Assembly: GCF_016865255.1 (NCBI RefSeq)
Contig: NZ_CP033381.1
Location: forward strand, 248,001-312,000
Length of the DNA stretch: 64,000 nucleotides
Source of the DNA: Methylomonas sp. LW13
GTDB taxonomy: Bacteria; Pseudomonadota; Gammaproteobacteria; Methylococcales; Methylomonadaceae
Direction of reading: 5' to 3'
Shown here: piece after piece, positions 42,585-50,711 of the stretch
How positions within the stretch are numbered: the first letter of the stretch is position 1
Layout of the letters: every line of letters starts with the position of its first letter
Notes under the pieces: model-generated
What the model was told of the DNA's origin: nothing
The model's input: the letters and a program-made list of their open reading frames with translations, nothing else
Databases searched by the model: none
Translations under genes and position numbers: made by a program

Positions 42585-43238
42585 TTAACGTGTGCCGAAT
42601 ACCACGATGGTTTTACCGTGTGCGGTGATCAAGCCCTTGTCTTCCAGCTCTTTCAATACGCGCCCTGCCATCTCGCGGGAACAACCGACGATCCGGCCGA
42701 TTTCCTGGCGGGTGATATGCAACTGCATGCCGTCCGGATGGGTAATTGCGTCCGGCTCCTTGGCCAAATCCAACAGGGTGCGGGCGATACGGCCTTCCAC
42801 GTCCATAAACGCCAGGTCGCGGTATTTACGGCTGGTGATCAACAAGCGAGTCGAGAGCTGTTCACCGAGTACCGTTAAAATTTCCACCGCTTGATCGCGC
42901 AACTCGGCGTTGAGCAGCATTTTGAAGCGCTCGTAGCCGATTTCCGCCATCTGGCATTTGGTGCGGGTTTTCACCAGTACGCTCCGCGTTTCGGCATTTT
43001 TGAACACCCCGATCTCGCCGACGAAATCGTGTTTGTTCAAATACGCCAAAATCAACTCGCGGCCTTCCTCGTCCTCGACGCTGACGCTGACCGAGCCGTC
43101 GACCACAAACAACAGTTTGTCACCTATGTCGCCAGGGCGGACTATGGTGATTTTGGCTGGATAGCTCCTAACATGGCAGAAGCGTAAAAAGGCGTCCAGG
43201 GCAGAGGGTGAAATCTTGTTTTGTTTAACAAAGCTCAT
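42585..43238 (-). CDS. crp: cAMP receptor protein (Crp/Vfr)
   Basis: 217-residue global regulator. The N-terminal cyclic-nucleotide domain includes SVSVEDEEGRELILAYLNKH, DFVGEIGVF (the phosphate-binding cassette Glu) and TRSVLVKTRT. The C-terminal winged helix contains LLDLAKEPDAITHPDGMQ and ITRQEIGRIVGCSREMAGRV, ending TAHGKTIVVFGTR. Near-identity of the DNA-recognition helix with E. coli CRP (RQEIGxIVGCSRE) predicts the same TGTGA half-site. It is divergent from the OsmC gene; a TGTGA at 43253-43257 in the gap is a candidate autoregulatory half-site. Confidence 0.95.
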   Translation of the reverse strand: MSFVKQNKISPSALDAFLRFCHVRSYPAKITIVRPGDIGDKLLFVVDGSVSVSVEDEEGRELILAYLNKHDFVGEIGVFKNAETRSVLVKTRTKCQMAEIGYERFKMLLNAELRDQAVEILTVLGEQLSTRLLITSRKYRDLAFMDVEGRIARTLLDLAKEPDAITHPDGMQLHITRQEIGRIVGCSREMAGRVLKELEDKGLITAHGKTIVVFGTR

Positions 43239-43354
43239 AATTTGTAATAATTCTGTGAACTAGATTGGTTACCCTATCAAGGTGCAGTAGTTTTACAAAA
43301 AAATCAAGACATTTGACGGGTTCGTTGTAAAATTCGCGACAATTTTGAATTTGG

Positions 43355-43786
43355 TTGGGGTTTAACATGCAGGCAACGATTAAATGGGTCGACGGCAGAT
43401 TATTCGTCGGCGAATCCGGCAGCGGGCACACGGTTGTGATGGACGGGCCGCCGGATCACGGCGGCCGTAATCTCGGGGTGCGCCCCATGGAAATGCTGTT
43501 GTTGGGCGTGGGCGGCTGTTCGTCGTTCGACGTCGTGGATATTCTGCAAAAAGGCCGCCACGAGATTGTGCATTGCACTGCCGAACTGACTGCGGAACGG
43601 GTGGACACAGTACCGGCCGTATTCAGCAAAATTCATTTGCACTTCAAGGTGACGGGTAAAAATCTGCCGGTTGCCGCAGTGGAACGGGCGGTGAAGTTAT
43701 CCGCCGAAAAATATTGCTCGGCTTCCATTATGTTGGGCAAAGCGGGCGTGGAAATAAGTCATGATTTTGAAGTTATAGAGGGTTGA
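43355..43786 (+). CDS. OsmC-family protein (YhfA-like)
   Basis: 143 residues: [40 protein letters not shown] with the family Cys in [16 protein letters not shown], and a second Cys in [16 protein letters not shown]. OsmC proteins reduce organic peroxides through such a cysteine pair; the YhfA branch is poorly characterised. The order crp - OsmC - speD also occurs in Pseudomonas (vfr region), supporting orthology. speD starts five bases downstream. Confidence 0.92.
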   Translation: MGFNMQATIKWVDGRLFVGESGSGHTVVMDGPPDHGGRNLGVRPMEMLLLGVGGCSSFDVVDILQKGRHEIVHCTAELTAERVDTVPAVFSKIHLHFKVTGKNLPVAAVERAVKLSAEKYCSASIMLGKAGVEISHDFEVIEG

Positions 43787-43790
43787 TCGG

Positions 43791-44570
43791 TTGAGCAAAT
43801 TACAGTTACACGGGTTTAATAACCTGACCAAATCGTTGAGTTTTAATATTTACGACGTTTGCTATGCACCCAAAGAGCAGGAAAAAGCCTACATCGAATA
43901 TATCGACGAAGCCTATAACGCCAAACGTTTGACGCAGATTTTAAAAGACGTAGCCAACATCATTGGCGCGCAAATTTTGAATATCGCCCATCAGGATTAC
44001 GATCCGCAGGGTGCCAGTGTGACGATGCTGATTTCCGAAGGTGCGGTCATTCCGGCCGGCATGAATTCCGAGTCACCCGGCCCGTTGCCGGAGACGGTTT
44101 TAGCGCATTTGGATAAAAGCCACATCACCGTACACACTTATCCGGAAAGCCATCCGGATACCGATATTTGTACGTTTCGGGCCGACATCGACGTGTCAAC
44201 TTGTGGGCAAATTTCCCCGCTGAAAGCCTTGAATTATCTGATTCACAGTTTTGAGTCCGACATCGTCATCATGGACTACCGGGTGCGCGGCTTTACCCGC
44301 GATGTGTCCGGGCAAAAACATTACATCGATCATAAAATCAATTCCATCCAGAATTACATCGCGGAAAGCACGAAAGAGTTGTACCAGATGATCGACGTAA
44401 ATGTGTATCAGGAAAACATCTTCCACACCAAGATGATGTTGAAAGAAACCGAACTGGAAAATTACCTGTTCGAAAAGGAAAGTAATTTCAGCGACGAGGA
44501 TCAGGAAGAAATCCAAGGCATGCTGCAGGAAGAAATGGCCGAGATTTTTTACGGTCGAAATTTCTCTTAA
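43791..44570 (+). CDS. speD: S-adenosylmethionine decarboxylase proenzyme (E. coli type)
   Basis: 259-residue pyruvoyl enzyme giving decarboxylated SAM for spermidine synthesis. The N-terminus [20 protein letters not shown] aligns fully with E. coli SpeD, which fixes the start as TTG at 43791. The self-cleavage site is Lys109-Ser110 in [19 protein letters not shown]; Ser110 becomes the pyruvoyl group. Further blocks: [37 protein letters not shown] and the end EIFYGRNFS. It is coupled to the OsmC gene. No speE in the window. Confidence 0.96.
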   Translation: MSKLQLHGFNNLTKSLSFNIYDVCYAPKEQEKAYIEYIDEAYNAKRLTQILKDVANIIGAQILNIAHQDYDPQGASVTMLISEGAVIPAGMNSESPGPLPETVLAHLDKSHITVHTYPESHPDTDICTFRADIDVSTCGQISPLKALNYLIHSFESDIVIMDYRVRGFTRDVSGQKHYIDHKINSIQNYIAESTKELYQMIDVNVYQENIFHTKMMLKETELENYLFEKESNFSDEDQEEIQGMLQEEMAEIFYGRNFS

Positions 44571-44591
44571 AAAATACGCTGGTTCAAACAA

Positions 44592-44631
44592 CGGCCTCAG
44601 CAGTCACAACTACTGCTGAGGCCGTTTTTTT
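44592..44631. terminator. Terminator after speD
   Basis: CGGCCTCAGCAGT (44592-44604) pairs perfectly with ACTGCTGAGGCCG (44612-44624), followed by seven T residues. The stop codon of the convergent gene (44630) lies inside the T-run. Confidence 0.92.
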
Positions 44632-44950
44632 ATGGGGCCGGCTTACGAGATGCTTGCTCGCGCATCTGTTCCTGGTGCTGCTTGCGCAAATCGTCCATTT
44701 TCTGCATTTGTTCAGGAGTTAACACTTCTTTCATTCGGCTGTGCGACTCTTCGTGGATGGCGCGGAATTTTTCGTGCTGTTCTTTAAAAATCGCTTCCAG
44801 TTTGGTTTTTTGCTCCGGACTGAGTTGCAGCAGTTTGTTCAAATGTTCTAGTTTGTGGTCCACCGGTTGGCCATAGTCGTTTTCACTAGGGTAAGCGAAG
44901 GCGGTTAATGGCAAGGCCAGGATGATGGCGAGGAACAGGTTTTTTCGCAT
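44630..44950 (-). CDS. Spy/CpxP-like periplasmic protein (LTxxQ motif)
   Basis: 106 residues: signal peptide (LFLAIILALPLTAFA), then a charged helical body with two LTxxQ-type motifs, LSPEQKTKLEAIFKEQHEKF and LTPEQMQKMDDLRKQHQEQM. This is the pattern of Spy and CpxP, ATP-independent periplasmic chaperones or stress sensors. It is short for the family. It follows apaH on the same strand after 75 bases but is probably a separate unit. Confidence 0.82.
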   Translation of the reverse strand: MRKNLFLAIILALPLTAFAYPSENDYGQPVDHKLEHLNKLLQLSPEQKTKLEAIFKEQHEKFRAIHEESHSRMKEVLTPEQMQKMDDLRKQHQEQMREQASRKPAP

Positions 44951-45025
44951 GGTCTAATCTCAAGTTAAATTGATGTGGTGCTTGGTGTGCGAGGGAACTG
45001 ATGCCGGAACGCCGGCAAAAGTTCA

Positions 45026-45859
45026 TTACTCTGAAAAAGCCTTGGGATTATGCGAGGCCACGCAGTCGATGCTGAAACGTCTGGGTTGTTCTGACAGTTC
45101 CAGCGCCGTTAATTGTCCGCCCCACAAGCAGCCGGTGTCTATTGAGTAACAGTTATAGCCGGTGAAATAGCCCAGCGTGGACCAATGGCCGAAGATGATG
45201 CGCATATCGATACTTTTGCGGCCCGGCACTTCAAACCAGGGCATTAAGTGGTCGGGTTGGCTGCCGGGCGCGCCTTTGGGCCCAAAATCCATCACGCCGT
45301 CGACGGTGCAATAGCGCAGCCGGCTGAAACAATTGATCGCAAAGCGCAGTTTTTCGGTTTTCAGTAAATCGTCGCGCCAGACCACGGGTTTGTTACCGTA
45401 CATGGAGCGGAAAAAGCGTTCGTGATCCGGGCTTTGCATGGCTTGCTCGGTTTCACGCGCCATGCGCAGTGTGGTTTCAAAATCCCACTGCGGTGGCAAA
45501 CCGGCATGCAGCATGCAAAAATTATCATTGTGATGGAACAGCTTTTGATGGCGCAGCCAGGTTATCAGCTCTTCGCAATCCTCGGCCCTTAAAACGTCGC
45601 TCAGCGTGTCTTTTTTACCGGCCTTGCCTAGCGACACCACGGTCGCAATCAAGTGCAGATCGTGATTGCCCAGTACGGTAACGGCCGCAGAACCCAAGCC
45701 TTTCACAAAGCGCAGCGTTTCCAAGGATTTTGGGCCGCGGTTCACCAAGTCGCCGGCCAGCCAGAGTTGATCCTGATTCGGATCGAAGCTTATATGGTCC
45801 AGCAAACGACGAAACTCGTCGTAACAGCCCTGAATGTCACCAATTGCATAAATCGCCAT
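45026..45859 (-). CDS. apaH: Bis(5'-nucleosyl)-tetraphosphatase (symmetrical)
   Basis: 277-residue metallophosphoesterase that splits Ap4A to two ADP and also removes Np4 RNA caps. Metal-binding motifs: AIGDIQGCYDEF (DxH variant GDIQGC), WLAGDLVNRGPKSLETLRFV, VLGNHDLHLIA and ML-HAGLPPQWD, then IFGHWSTLGY and SIDTGCLWGGQLTAL. Length is typical. The start overlaps the apaG stop by one base, so apaG-apaH are translationally coupled. Confidence 0.96.
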   Translation of the reverse strand: MAIYAIGDIQGCYDEFRRLLDHISFDPNQDQLWLAGDLVNRGPKSLETLRFVKGLGSAAVTVLGNHDLHLIATVVSLGKAGKKDTLSDVLRAEDCEELITWLRHQKLFHHNDNFCMLHAGLPPQWDFETTLRMARETEQAMQSPDHERFFRSMYGNKPVVWRDDLLKTEKLRFAINCFSRLRYCTVDGVMDFGPKGAPGSQPDHLMPWFEVPGRKSIDMRIIFGHWSTLGYFTGYNCYSIDTGCLWGGQLTALELSEQPRRFSIDCVASHNPKAFSE

Positions 45860-46236
45860 TAGTGCAGCGTTCTGGGTATCGATAAAGTGAATTTGGGAAT
45901 GGCTGCGTTAAAATTTTCGCCGGCGTCCGATTGCATTTGATACTTACCTTGCATCACCCCGACCGGAGTTTCTATCATCGCCGCGCTGGTATAGCGGAAC
46001 GAGTCGCCGGGGCTAAGATGCGGGTTTTCTCCCACCACGCCGTCGCCGTTGACTTCCTGCACCTTGCCGTTGGCATCGGTGATCAGCCAGTGGCGAGTCA
46101 GCAATTTGGCCGGCGTGGAACCGACGTTGGTGATGGTGATGGTATAGGCGAACACATAGCGGTTCTGTTCGGGGGACGATTGGGCCTCGATATAGTAGGG
46201 TTGGGCTTCAACTAAAACTTTGTTTTTTTCGCTCAT
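45859..46236 (-). CDS. apaG: ApaG protein
   Basis: 125-residue immunoglobulin-like beta protein: VEAQPYYIEAQSSPEQNRYV, FAYTITITNVGSTPAKLLTR, HWLITDANGKVQEVNGDGVV, GENPHLSPGDSFRYTSAAMI and TPVGVMQGKYQM. In enterics it is linked to Co/Mg efflux; structure suggests phosphate or protein binding. The customary upstream neighbours ksgA/pdxA are missing; instead the divergent ankyrin gene begins here. Confidence 0.95.
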   Translation of the reverse strand: MSEKNKVLVEAQPYYIEAQSSPEQNRYVFAYTITITNVGSTPAKLLTRHWLITDANGKVQEVNGDGVVGENPHLSPGDSFRYTSAAMIETPVGVMQGKYQMQSDAGENFNAAIPKFTLSIPRTLH

Positions 46237-46307
46237 TGATAGATGATGTAAATCAGTATTTGCCTTATTTCAACCCAACTCATACCCAAACGCAAGCAAG
46301 CAATCCG

Positions 46308-46829
46308 ATGAATATCCGCAGATTCCTGAGCGCAGCGCTAATCGTCTGGTCCGTGCAGGCGCTTGCCGAAGATACTAAAGATTTATTTGCCGCCGCGGCC
46401 ACCGGCAAGCTGGACCGCGTCGAAGCGCTATTGGCGCAAGGATTGGACGTCAATGGCAAATTGGAGACCGACCGTACCGCACTTATGGCAGCCAGTTTTA
46501 ACGGCAATTTGCGGATTGTCAAGGCGCTGCTGGCGTATGGTGCCGACGTCAATTTGGCGGACAAACTGGGTTCCACCGCATTAACGGATGCAGTGATGTT
46601 CGGCAATGCCGACATCGTCGGCGTGTTAATCGCAGCCGGTGCCAACGTCAATGCGGCGGACAGCCAGAGCGTGAAAATACTCGATAAAGCCAAAAAACTC
46701 GGCCGGGAAAACATCGTAAAGCTGTTAGAAGCGGCGGGTGCTAAAGGTTCGGAAGCCAAAGTCGAAGAAAAAATCGAAGGCGAACCCAAAGCCGAGGAAG
46801 AAAAAAAGCCGGAAGAACCGAAAAAATGA
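46308..46829 (+). CDS. Secreted ankyrin-repeat protein
   Basis: 173 residues from the ATG at 46308, where a signal peptide begins (FLSAALIVWSVQALAE). Three to four ankyrin repeats follow (DLFAAAATGKLDRVEALLAQ; TALMAASFNGNLRIVKALLA; TALTDAVMFGNADIVGVLIA; KILDKAKKLGRENIVKLLEA). The tail is highly charged, Lys/Glu-rich. Probably periplasmic and acting by protein binding. Partner unknown. mpl follows 63 bases downstream. Confidence 0.85.
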   Translation: MNIRRFLSAALIVWSVQALAEDTKDLFAAAATGKLDRVEALLAQGLDVNGKLETDRTALMAASFNGNLRIVKALLAYGADVNLADKLGSTALTDAVMFGNADIVGVLIAAGANVNAADSQSVKILDKAKKLGRENIVKLLEAAGAKGSEAKVEEKIEGEPKAEEEKKPEEPKK

Positions 46830-46892
46830 TCCAATTCGCTGCCGACCGAATTTCCGGATTTGCAACTAATTAACCCCGCTAAAATTATCAGA

Positions 46893-48263
46893 ATGACAGA
46901 ATTACAAAAGCCATTACACATCCACATCCTCGGCATTTGCGGCACCTTTATGGGGGGCCTGGCCTTGATCGCCCGCGAATTGGGCTACACCGTCAGCGGC
47001 TCCGATCAAAACGTCTACCCGCCGATGAGCACGCAGTTGGAAGAGCAAGGCATTCGGCTGATGAACGGCTACAAGGCCGAAAACCTGGACTTCAAACCGG
47101 ACCTGGTCGTCGTCGGCAACGCCATGTCGCGCGGCAATCCGGAAGTGGAAGCAGTATTGAACTTAGGCTTGCCTTATATCTCCGGCCCACAGTGGTTGGC
47201 GGAACACGTGTTGCAACATAAATGGGTGTTGGTGGTGGCCGGTACCCACGGCAAGACCACCACCAGCAGCATGCTGGCCTGGGTGCTTGAATACAACGGC
47301 TTCAAACCGGGCTTTCTGATCGGCGGCATTCCGTTGAATTTCGGCATCTCCGCACGTTTAGGCGAGTCGGATTTTTTCGTGATCGAAGCTGACGAATACG
47401 ACTGCGCCTTTTTCGACAAGCGCTCCAAATTCGTCCATTACCGGCCACGCACCGCGATTTTGAACAACCTGGAATACGATCACGCCGACATCTTCGAAAA
47501 CCTGGACGCCATTAAAAAACAGTTTCACCATCTGGTGCGCACCATACCCAGCGAAGGTCTGATCATCGCCCCGGCTTGCGAACAGCACGTCACCGAGGTG
47601 CTGGAAACAGGCTGCTGGACTCCGGTCGTCAAAACGGCTATCGACGGTGAAGGTGATTGGCAGGCGCACTTGTTAAAAGCTGACGGCAGTCGCTTCAGCG
47701 TCAGTTTTGCCGGTGAAGAGCAAGGAGTAGTCGAGTGGACTTTGACCGGTCGCCATAGCGTCTACAACGCCTTGTCTGCCATCGCCGCCGCCCGGCATAT
47801 CGGCATTCTGGCAAAAGATGCGATAGCGGCTTTGCAGCAATTTCAAAATGTGAAACGACGCATGGAAGTCATCGTCAAAAGCGCCGGCGTTACTGTTTAC
47901 GACGACTTTGCCCACCATCCGACAGCGATCAAAACCACGCTGGACGGCCTGCGCCAACAAGTCGGTAACGAAAAAATCCTGGCCATCGTCGAGCCGCGTT
48001 CCAACACCATGCGATTGGGCGTGCATACGCAATCGTTGGCCGAATCATTGGGCCAGGCCGACCGGGCCATCGTTTATCAGCCCGACAATCTGGGCTGGGA
48101 TTTAAGCCAGCTACTCAAATACGCCGGCAATATCGAGATTTGCAATGACCTGGAAAGCATCATTTCCACCATCAAAGCCCAAACCGGCGGCGCGTGCCAC
48201 GTGCTGCTGATGAGTAACGGCAGTTTCGGCGGCATATACAAACGCCTGCGGGACGAGTTGTAA
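46893..48263 (+). CDS. mpl: UDP-N-acetylmuramate:L-Ala-gamma-D-Glu-meso-DAP ligase
   Basis: 456-residue Mur ligase recycling murein tripeptide onto UDP-MurNAc. N-terminal LHIHILGICGTFMGGLALIA, ATP-binding AGTHGKTTTSSMLAW, FFVIEADEYDCAFFDKRSKF with the metal-binding Glu, and the C-terminal domain with VYDDFAHHPTAIKTTLDGLR. Length fits Mpl rather than MurC (which lacks IHILGICGTFMGG). The ATG at 46893 matches the conserved start. The Rdx gene starts three bases downstream. Confidence 0.96.
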   Translation: MTELQKPLHIHILGICGTFMGGLALIARELGYTVSGSDQNVYPPMSTQLEEQGIRLMNGYKAENLDFKPDLVVVGNAMSRGNPEVEAVLNLGLPYISGPQWLAEHVLQHKWVLVVAGTHGKTTTSSMLAWVLEYNGFKPGFLIGGIPLNFGISARLGESDFFVIEADEYDCAFFDKRSKFVHYRPRTAILNNLEYDHADIFENLDAIKKQFHHLVRTIPSEGLIIAPACEQHVTEVLETGCWTPVVKTAIDGEGDWQAHLLKADGSRFSVSFAGEEQGVVEWTLTGRHSVYNALSAIAAARHIGILAKDAIAALQQFQNVKRRMEVIVKSAGVTVYDDFAHHPTAIKTTLDGLRQQVGNEKILAIVEPRSNTMRLGVHTQSLAESLGQADRAIVYQPDNLGWDLSQLLKYAGNIEICNDLESIISTIKAQTGGACHVLLMSNGSFGGIYKRLRDEL

Positions 48264-48266
48264 GCC

Positions 48267-48554
48267 ATGAACCGGGTCGAAATCCGCTACTGCACGCAAT
48301 GCCGCTGGCTACTGCGTGCGGCCTGGATGGCTCAGGAATTGTTAAGCACGTTTGAACAGGAACTGGACGAATTGGTGTTGCAGCCCGACACTGGCGGTAT
48401 TTTCGAGGTGCGCGCCAACGGCGAATTAGTTTGGTCCCGCAAGCAGCAAGGCCGGTTTCCGGAAATTACCGAGTTAAAGCAATTGGTGCGCGACCAGATT
48501 GCCCCCGAGCGCGACCTGGGGCACGCCGATCGTAAGCCCGCGCCGCAGTCTTGA
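48267..48554 (+). CDS. SelT/SelW/SelH (Rdx) family thioredoxin-like protein
   Basis: 95 residues: VEIRYCTQCRWLLRAAWMAQ carries the CxxC redox motif near the N-terminus, then LVLQPDTGGIFEVRANGELV and WSRKQQGRFPEITELKQLVR, the usual Rdx pattern with the GxFEV strand. In animals the motif is Cx2U; here both are Cys. Substrates are not known for bacterial members. It starts three bases after mpl and may be cotranscribed with it and the kinase. Confidence 0.93.
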   Translation: MNRVEIRYCTQCRWLLRAAWMAQELLSTFEQELDELVLQPDTGGIFEVRANGELVWSRKQQGRFPEITELKQLVRDQIAPERDLGHADRKPAPQS

Positions 48555-48594
48555 TCAGGCTGCGCAGAGACTAAACAAGGCTAAGCTGTCTGAG

Positions 48595-50568
48595 ATGATG
48601 CTCCCGGAAGACGACGCCACCCTCATCAAACCGCAAGACGACGATCTGACCCGGATCAAGCCTCGCCCCTACCCACAGGTGTTGAACGGCAGTCCGGAGC
48701 AGGACGGTAAATTCAACGATGATTATTCTTTGCGCGGCGCCGTGGGCGTGGGCGGTGGTGGTCAGGTGTTGCTGGGGTTTGACGAGCGCATCGGCCGCGA
48801 AGTGGCGATCAAGGAATTACTGGATCAGGCAGCGAATGATGATGTCGAGTTGAGCGCACGTTTTCTGCGCGAAGCTCGCATCACCGGCCGCTTGGAACAT
48901 CCGGGGATTGTGCCGGTTTACGATCTGGGGACTAAACAAAGCGGCGCGCCCTACTATGTGATGCGCTTGGTGCGTGGCGATACACTGGCCAAAGCCCTAA
49001 AAGCCTGTAATGACGAGGTGTTGGCCGAGCATGCCTTGTCGCGGCGCCTGAGTTTGCTGGACAGACTGATCGACGTTTGCGAAGCGGTGGCGTACGCCCA
49101 CTCCAAAGGCGTGATTCATCGAGACCTCAAGCCCGGCAATATCGTGCTGGGCCCGTTCGGTGAAACCATTGTTTTGGACTGGGGCTTGGCCAAGGTGGAA
49201 AACGAAGCCGATCTGGCGCCACTAATATCTGCCGCACCAAAACAGGTAGCCGACGATGCGGATTTGACCCGGATCGGCGACATTCTCGGCACCCCGGCCT
49301 ATATGGCGCCGGAACAAGCTAATCCCGATTTCGGTGCGGTAGATACGCGCTCCGATGTGTTTGCACTTGGCTGTATTCTCTATTATTTATTGGCCGGCCA
49401 TCCGCCGCTGCGCGGCAGTGCCGATGAGATATTGGCACAACTCAGTTCGCTGGCGCCCATGCCCTCGGCGCGGGAGCCGAAGCTGCCCATGCCGCCGGAA
49501 TTGATCGCCATCTGCGACAAGGCATTATCCAAGGACAAAACCCTACGCTTTCCAAACGCGGCTGCGTTAGCCGACGAGTTACGGGCCTATCGCGACGGCC
49601 GCTTGGTGAGTGCCTATGCCTATTCGCGCGGCGAACTGCTGCGCCGCTTCATCGCCCGTAACAAAGTCGTGCTGGCGGCTAGTCTGGCGGTATTACTGGC
49701 GATTTTGATCGGCGCCGGGCTGGCCTTCAAATTTGGCGTGGAGGCGCATAAAGCCCGAGACTTGGCGGTGGCTGAAGGCGAACTCGTCAAGCAGGAAAAG
49801 CAGCAGGTGGAGCGTGCGCTAGCCGATGCCACCCGTATTTCCAATCAGAACCTGACGGCCGCCAACCAGATCGCGGACCGCATCTTGGGCAACTTGAACG
49901 AAATGCGCATGGGCATGCAGCAAACGGCTGAGTCCTTACACGGCAACACCGATTTAGCCGCATCCAGCGGCTTACTGGAGAGCTTGCTGCAACGTTATCC
50001 GCGCGGTGAAAGTTTCGCTACCACCCGCGCACCCGGGATTATCGTGGCGGTGGCGCCGGCCAAATATCGCCAAGCGCTGGGTGCGGATACCTCGCAGCTT
50101 GAGCACAACCGGATGGTTTTGGAGCGGGGCGTGCCGATTCTGAGCCGGATTTATCAAGCCCCAGAGGGCTTTCCCGCCGTCACGATGGTGGTGCCGATCA
50201 AACAGGGTAAAACCATCCCGGGCTTTATTTCCATGCGCATCAAACCGGCCGATTTTCTGGGTGGTTTGCTGGCCGAGGATACTCAGACCCAAAAACGCAC
50301 AGTATGGGTTGTGCAAGATGATGGCCTGCTGCTTTACGATAGCGACCCGCAGGAGATTGGCCTTAATTTGTTCCGTGAGGAGCGCTTCAATCAGATACCG
50401 GAATTGCGCCAGCTCGCTGCTGAAATCGCCGATCAAGACGCCGGCGTGGGTTATTACCAAAGCCAGTCAGCGGGTCAATCCGCGCCGTCAAGGCAGATCG
50501 CCGCCTGGGTAAGTTTACGGCCGGCGGAGAATCGGGGCTGGAAAGTGGTGGTTTTAGAAGCTTGGTGA
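48595..50568 (+). CDS. Transmembrane Ser/Thr protein kinase with C-terminal sensor-like domain
   Basis: 657 residues from the ATG at 48595 (an in-frame TTG lies upstream at 48499). An acidic N-terminus with two Thr-x-Ile-Lys-Pro motifs (ATLIKPQDDDLTRIKP) looks like a phospho-Thr/FHA-docking site. Kinase domain: glycine loop GVGGGGQVLLG, VAIKEL (Lys73), HRDLKPGNIVL, DWG in place of DFG (LDWGLAK) and GTPAYMAPEQA. A single membrane helix (about 357-378) precedes a coiled coil and a ~200-residue outer domain (ATTRAPGIIVAVAPAKYRQA; VTMVVPIKQGKTIPGFISMR; VWVVQDDGLLLYDSDPQEIG) that resembles a Cache-type ligand-binding domain. Resemblance is by pattern only. Confidence 0.87.
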   Translation: MMLPEDDATLIKPQDDDLTRIKPRPYPQVLNGSPEQDGKFNDDYSLRGAVGVGGGGQVLLGFDERIGREVAIKELLDQAANDDVELSARFLREARITGRLEHPGIVPVYDLGTKQSGAPYYVMRLVRGDTLAKALKACNDEVLAEHALSRRLSLLDRLIDVCEAVAYAHSKGVIHRDLKPGNIVLGPFGETIVLDWGLAKVENEADLAPLISAAPKQVADDADLTRIGDILGTPAYMAPEQANPDFGAVDTRSDVFALGCILYYLLAGHPPLRGSADEILAQLSSLAPMPSAREPKLPMPPELIAICDKALSKDKTLRFPNAAALADELRAYRDGRLVSAYAYSRGELLRRFIARNKVVLAASLAVLLAILIGAGLAFKFGVEAHKARDLAVAEGELVKQEKQQVERALADATRISNQNLTAANQIADRILGNLNEMRMGMQQTAESLHGNTDLAASSGLLESLLQRYPRGESFATTRAPGIIVAVAPAKYRQALGADTSQLEHNRMVLERGVPILSRIYQAPEGFPAVTMVVPIKQGKTIPGFISMRIKPADFLGGLLAEDTQTQKRTVWVVQDDGLLLYDSDPQEIGLNLFREERFNQIPELRQLAAEIADQDAGVGYYQSQSAGQSAPSRQIAAWVSLRPAENRGWKVVVLEAW

Positions 50569-50681
50569 CGCGGCTGTATTGCACAGTTTCGCCCTTGGAA
50601 CTTATACAAGGCGTGGCGAAAGCATTGCGTTGAAGCGTAGCCGGTTAGAGAAAGCTTTGAGGGTCATTGCGCGTAATAAAG

Positions 50682-50700
50682 CCCCCGGCTGTGCCGGGGG
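50682..50700 (-). terminator. Hairpin after the 1347-residue membrane protein gene
   Basis: CCCCCGGC (50682-50689) pairs with GCCGGGGG (50693-50700). Read on the minus strand, it lies 12 bases beyond the stop and is followed by CTTTATTA, a poor U-tract. A plausible but weak intrinsic terminator. Confidence 0.6.
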
Positions 50701-50711
50701 TATCTGCTATG

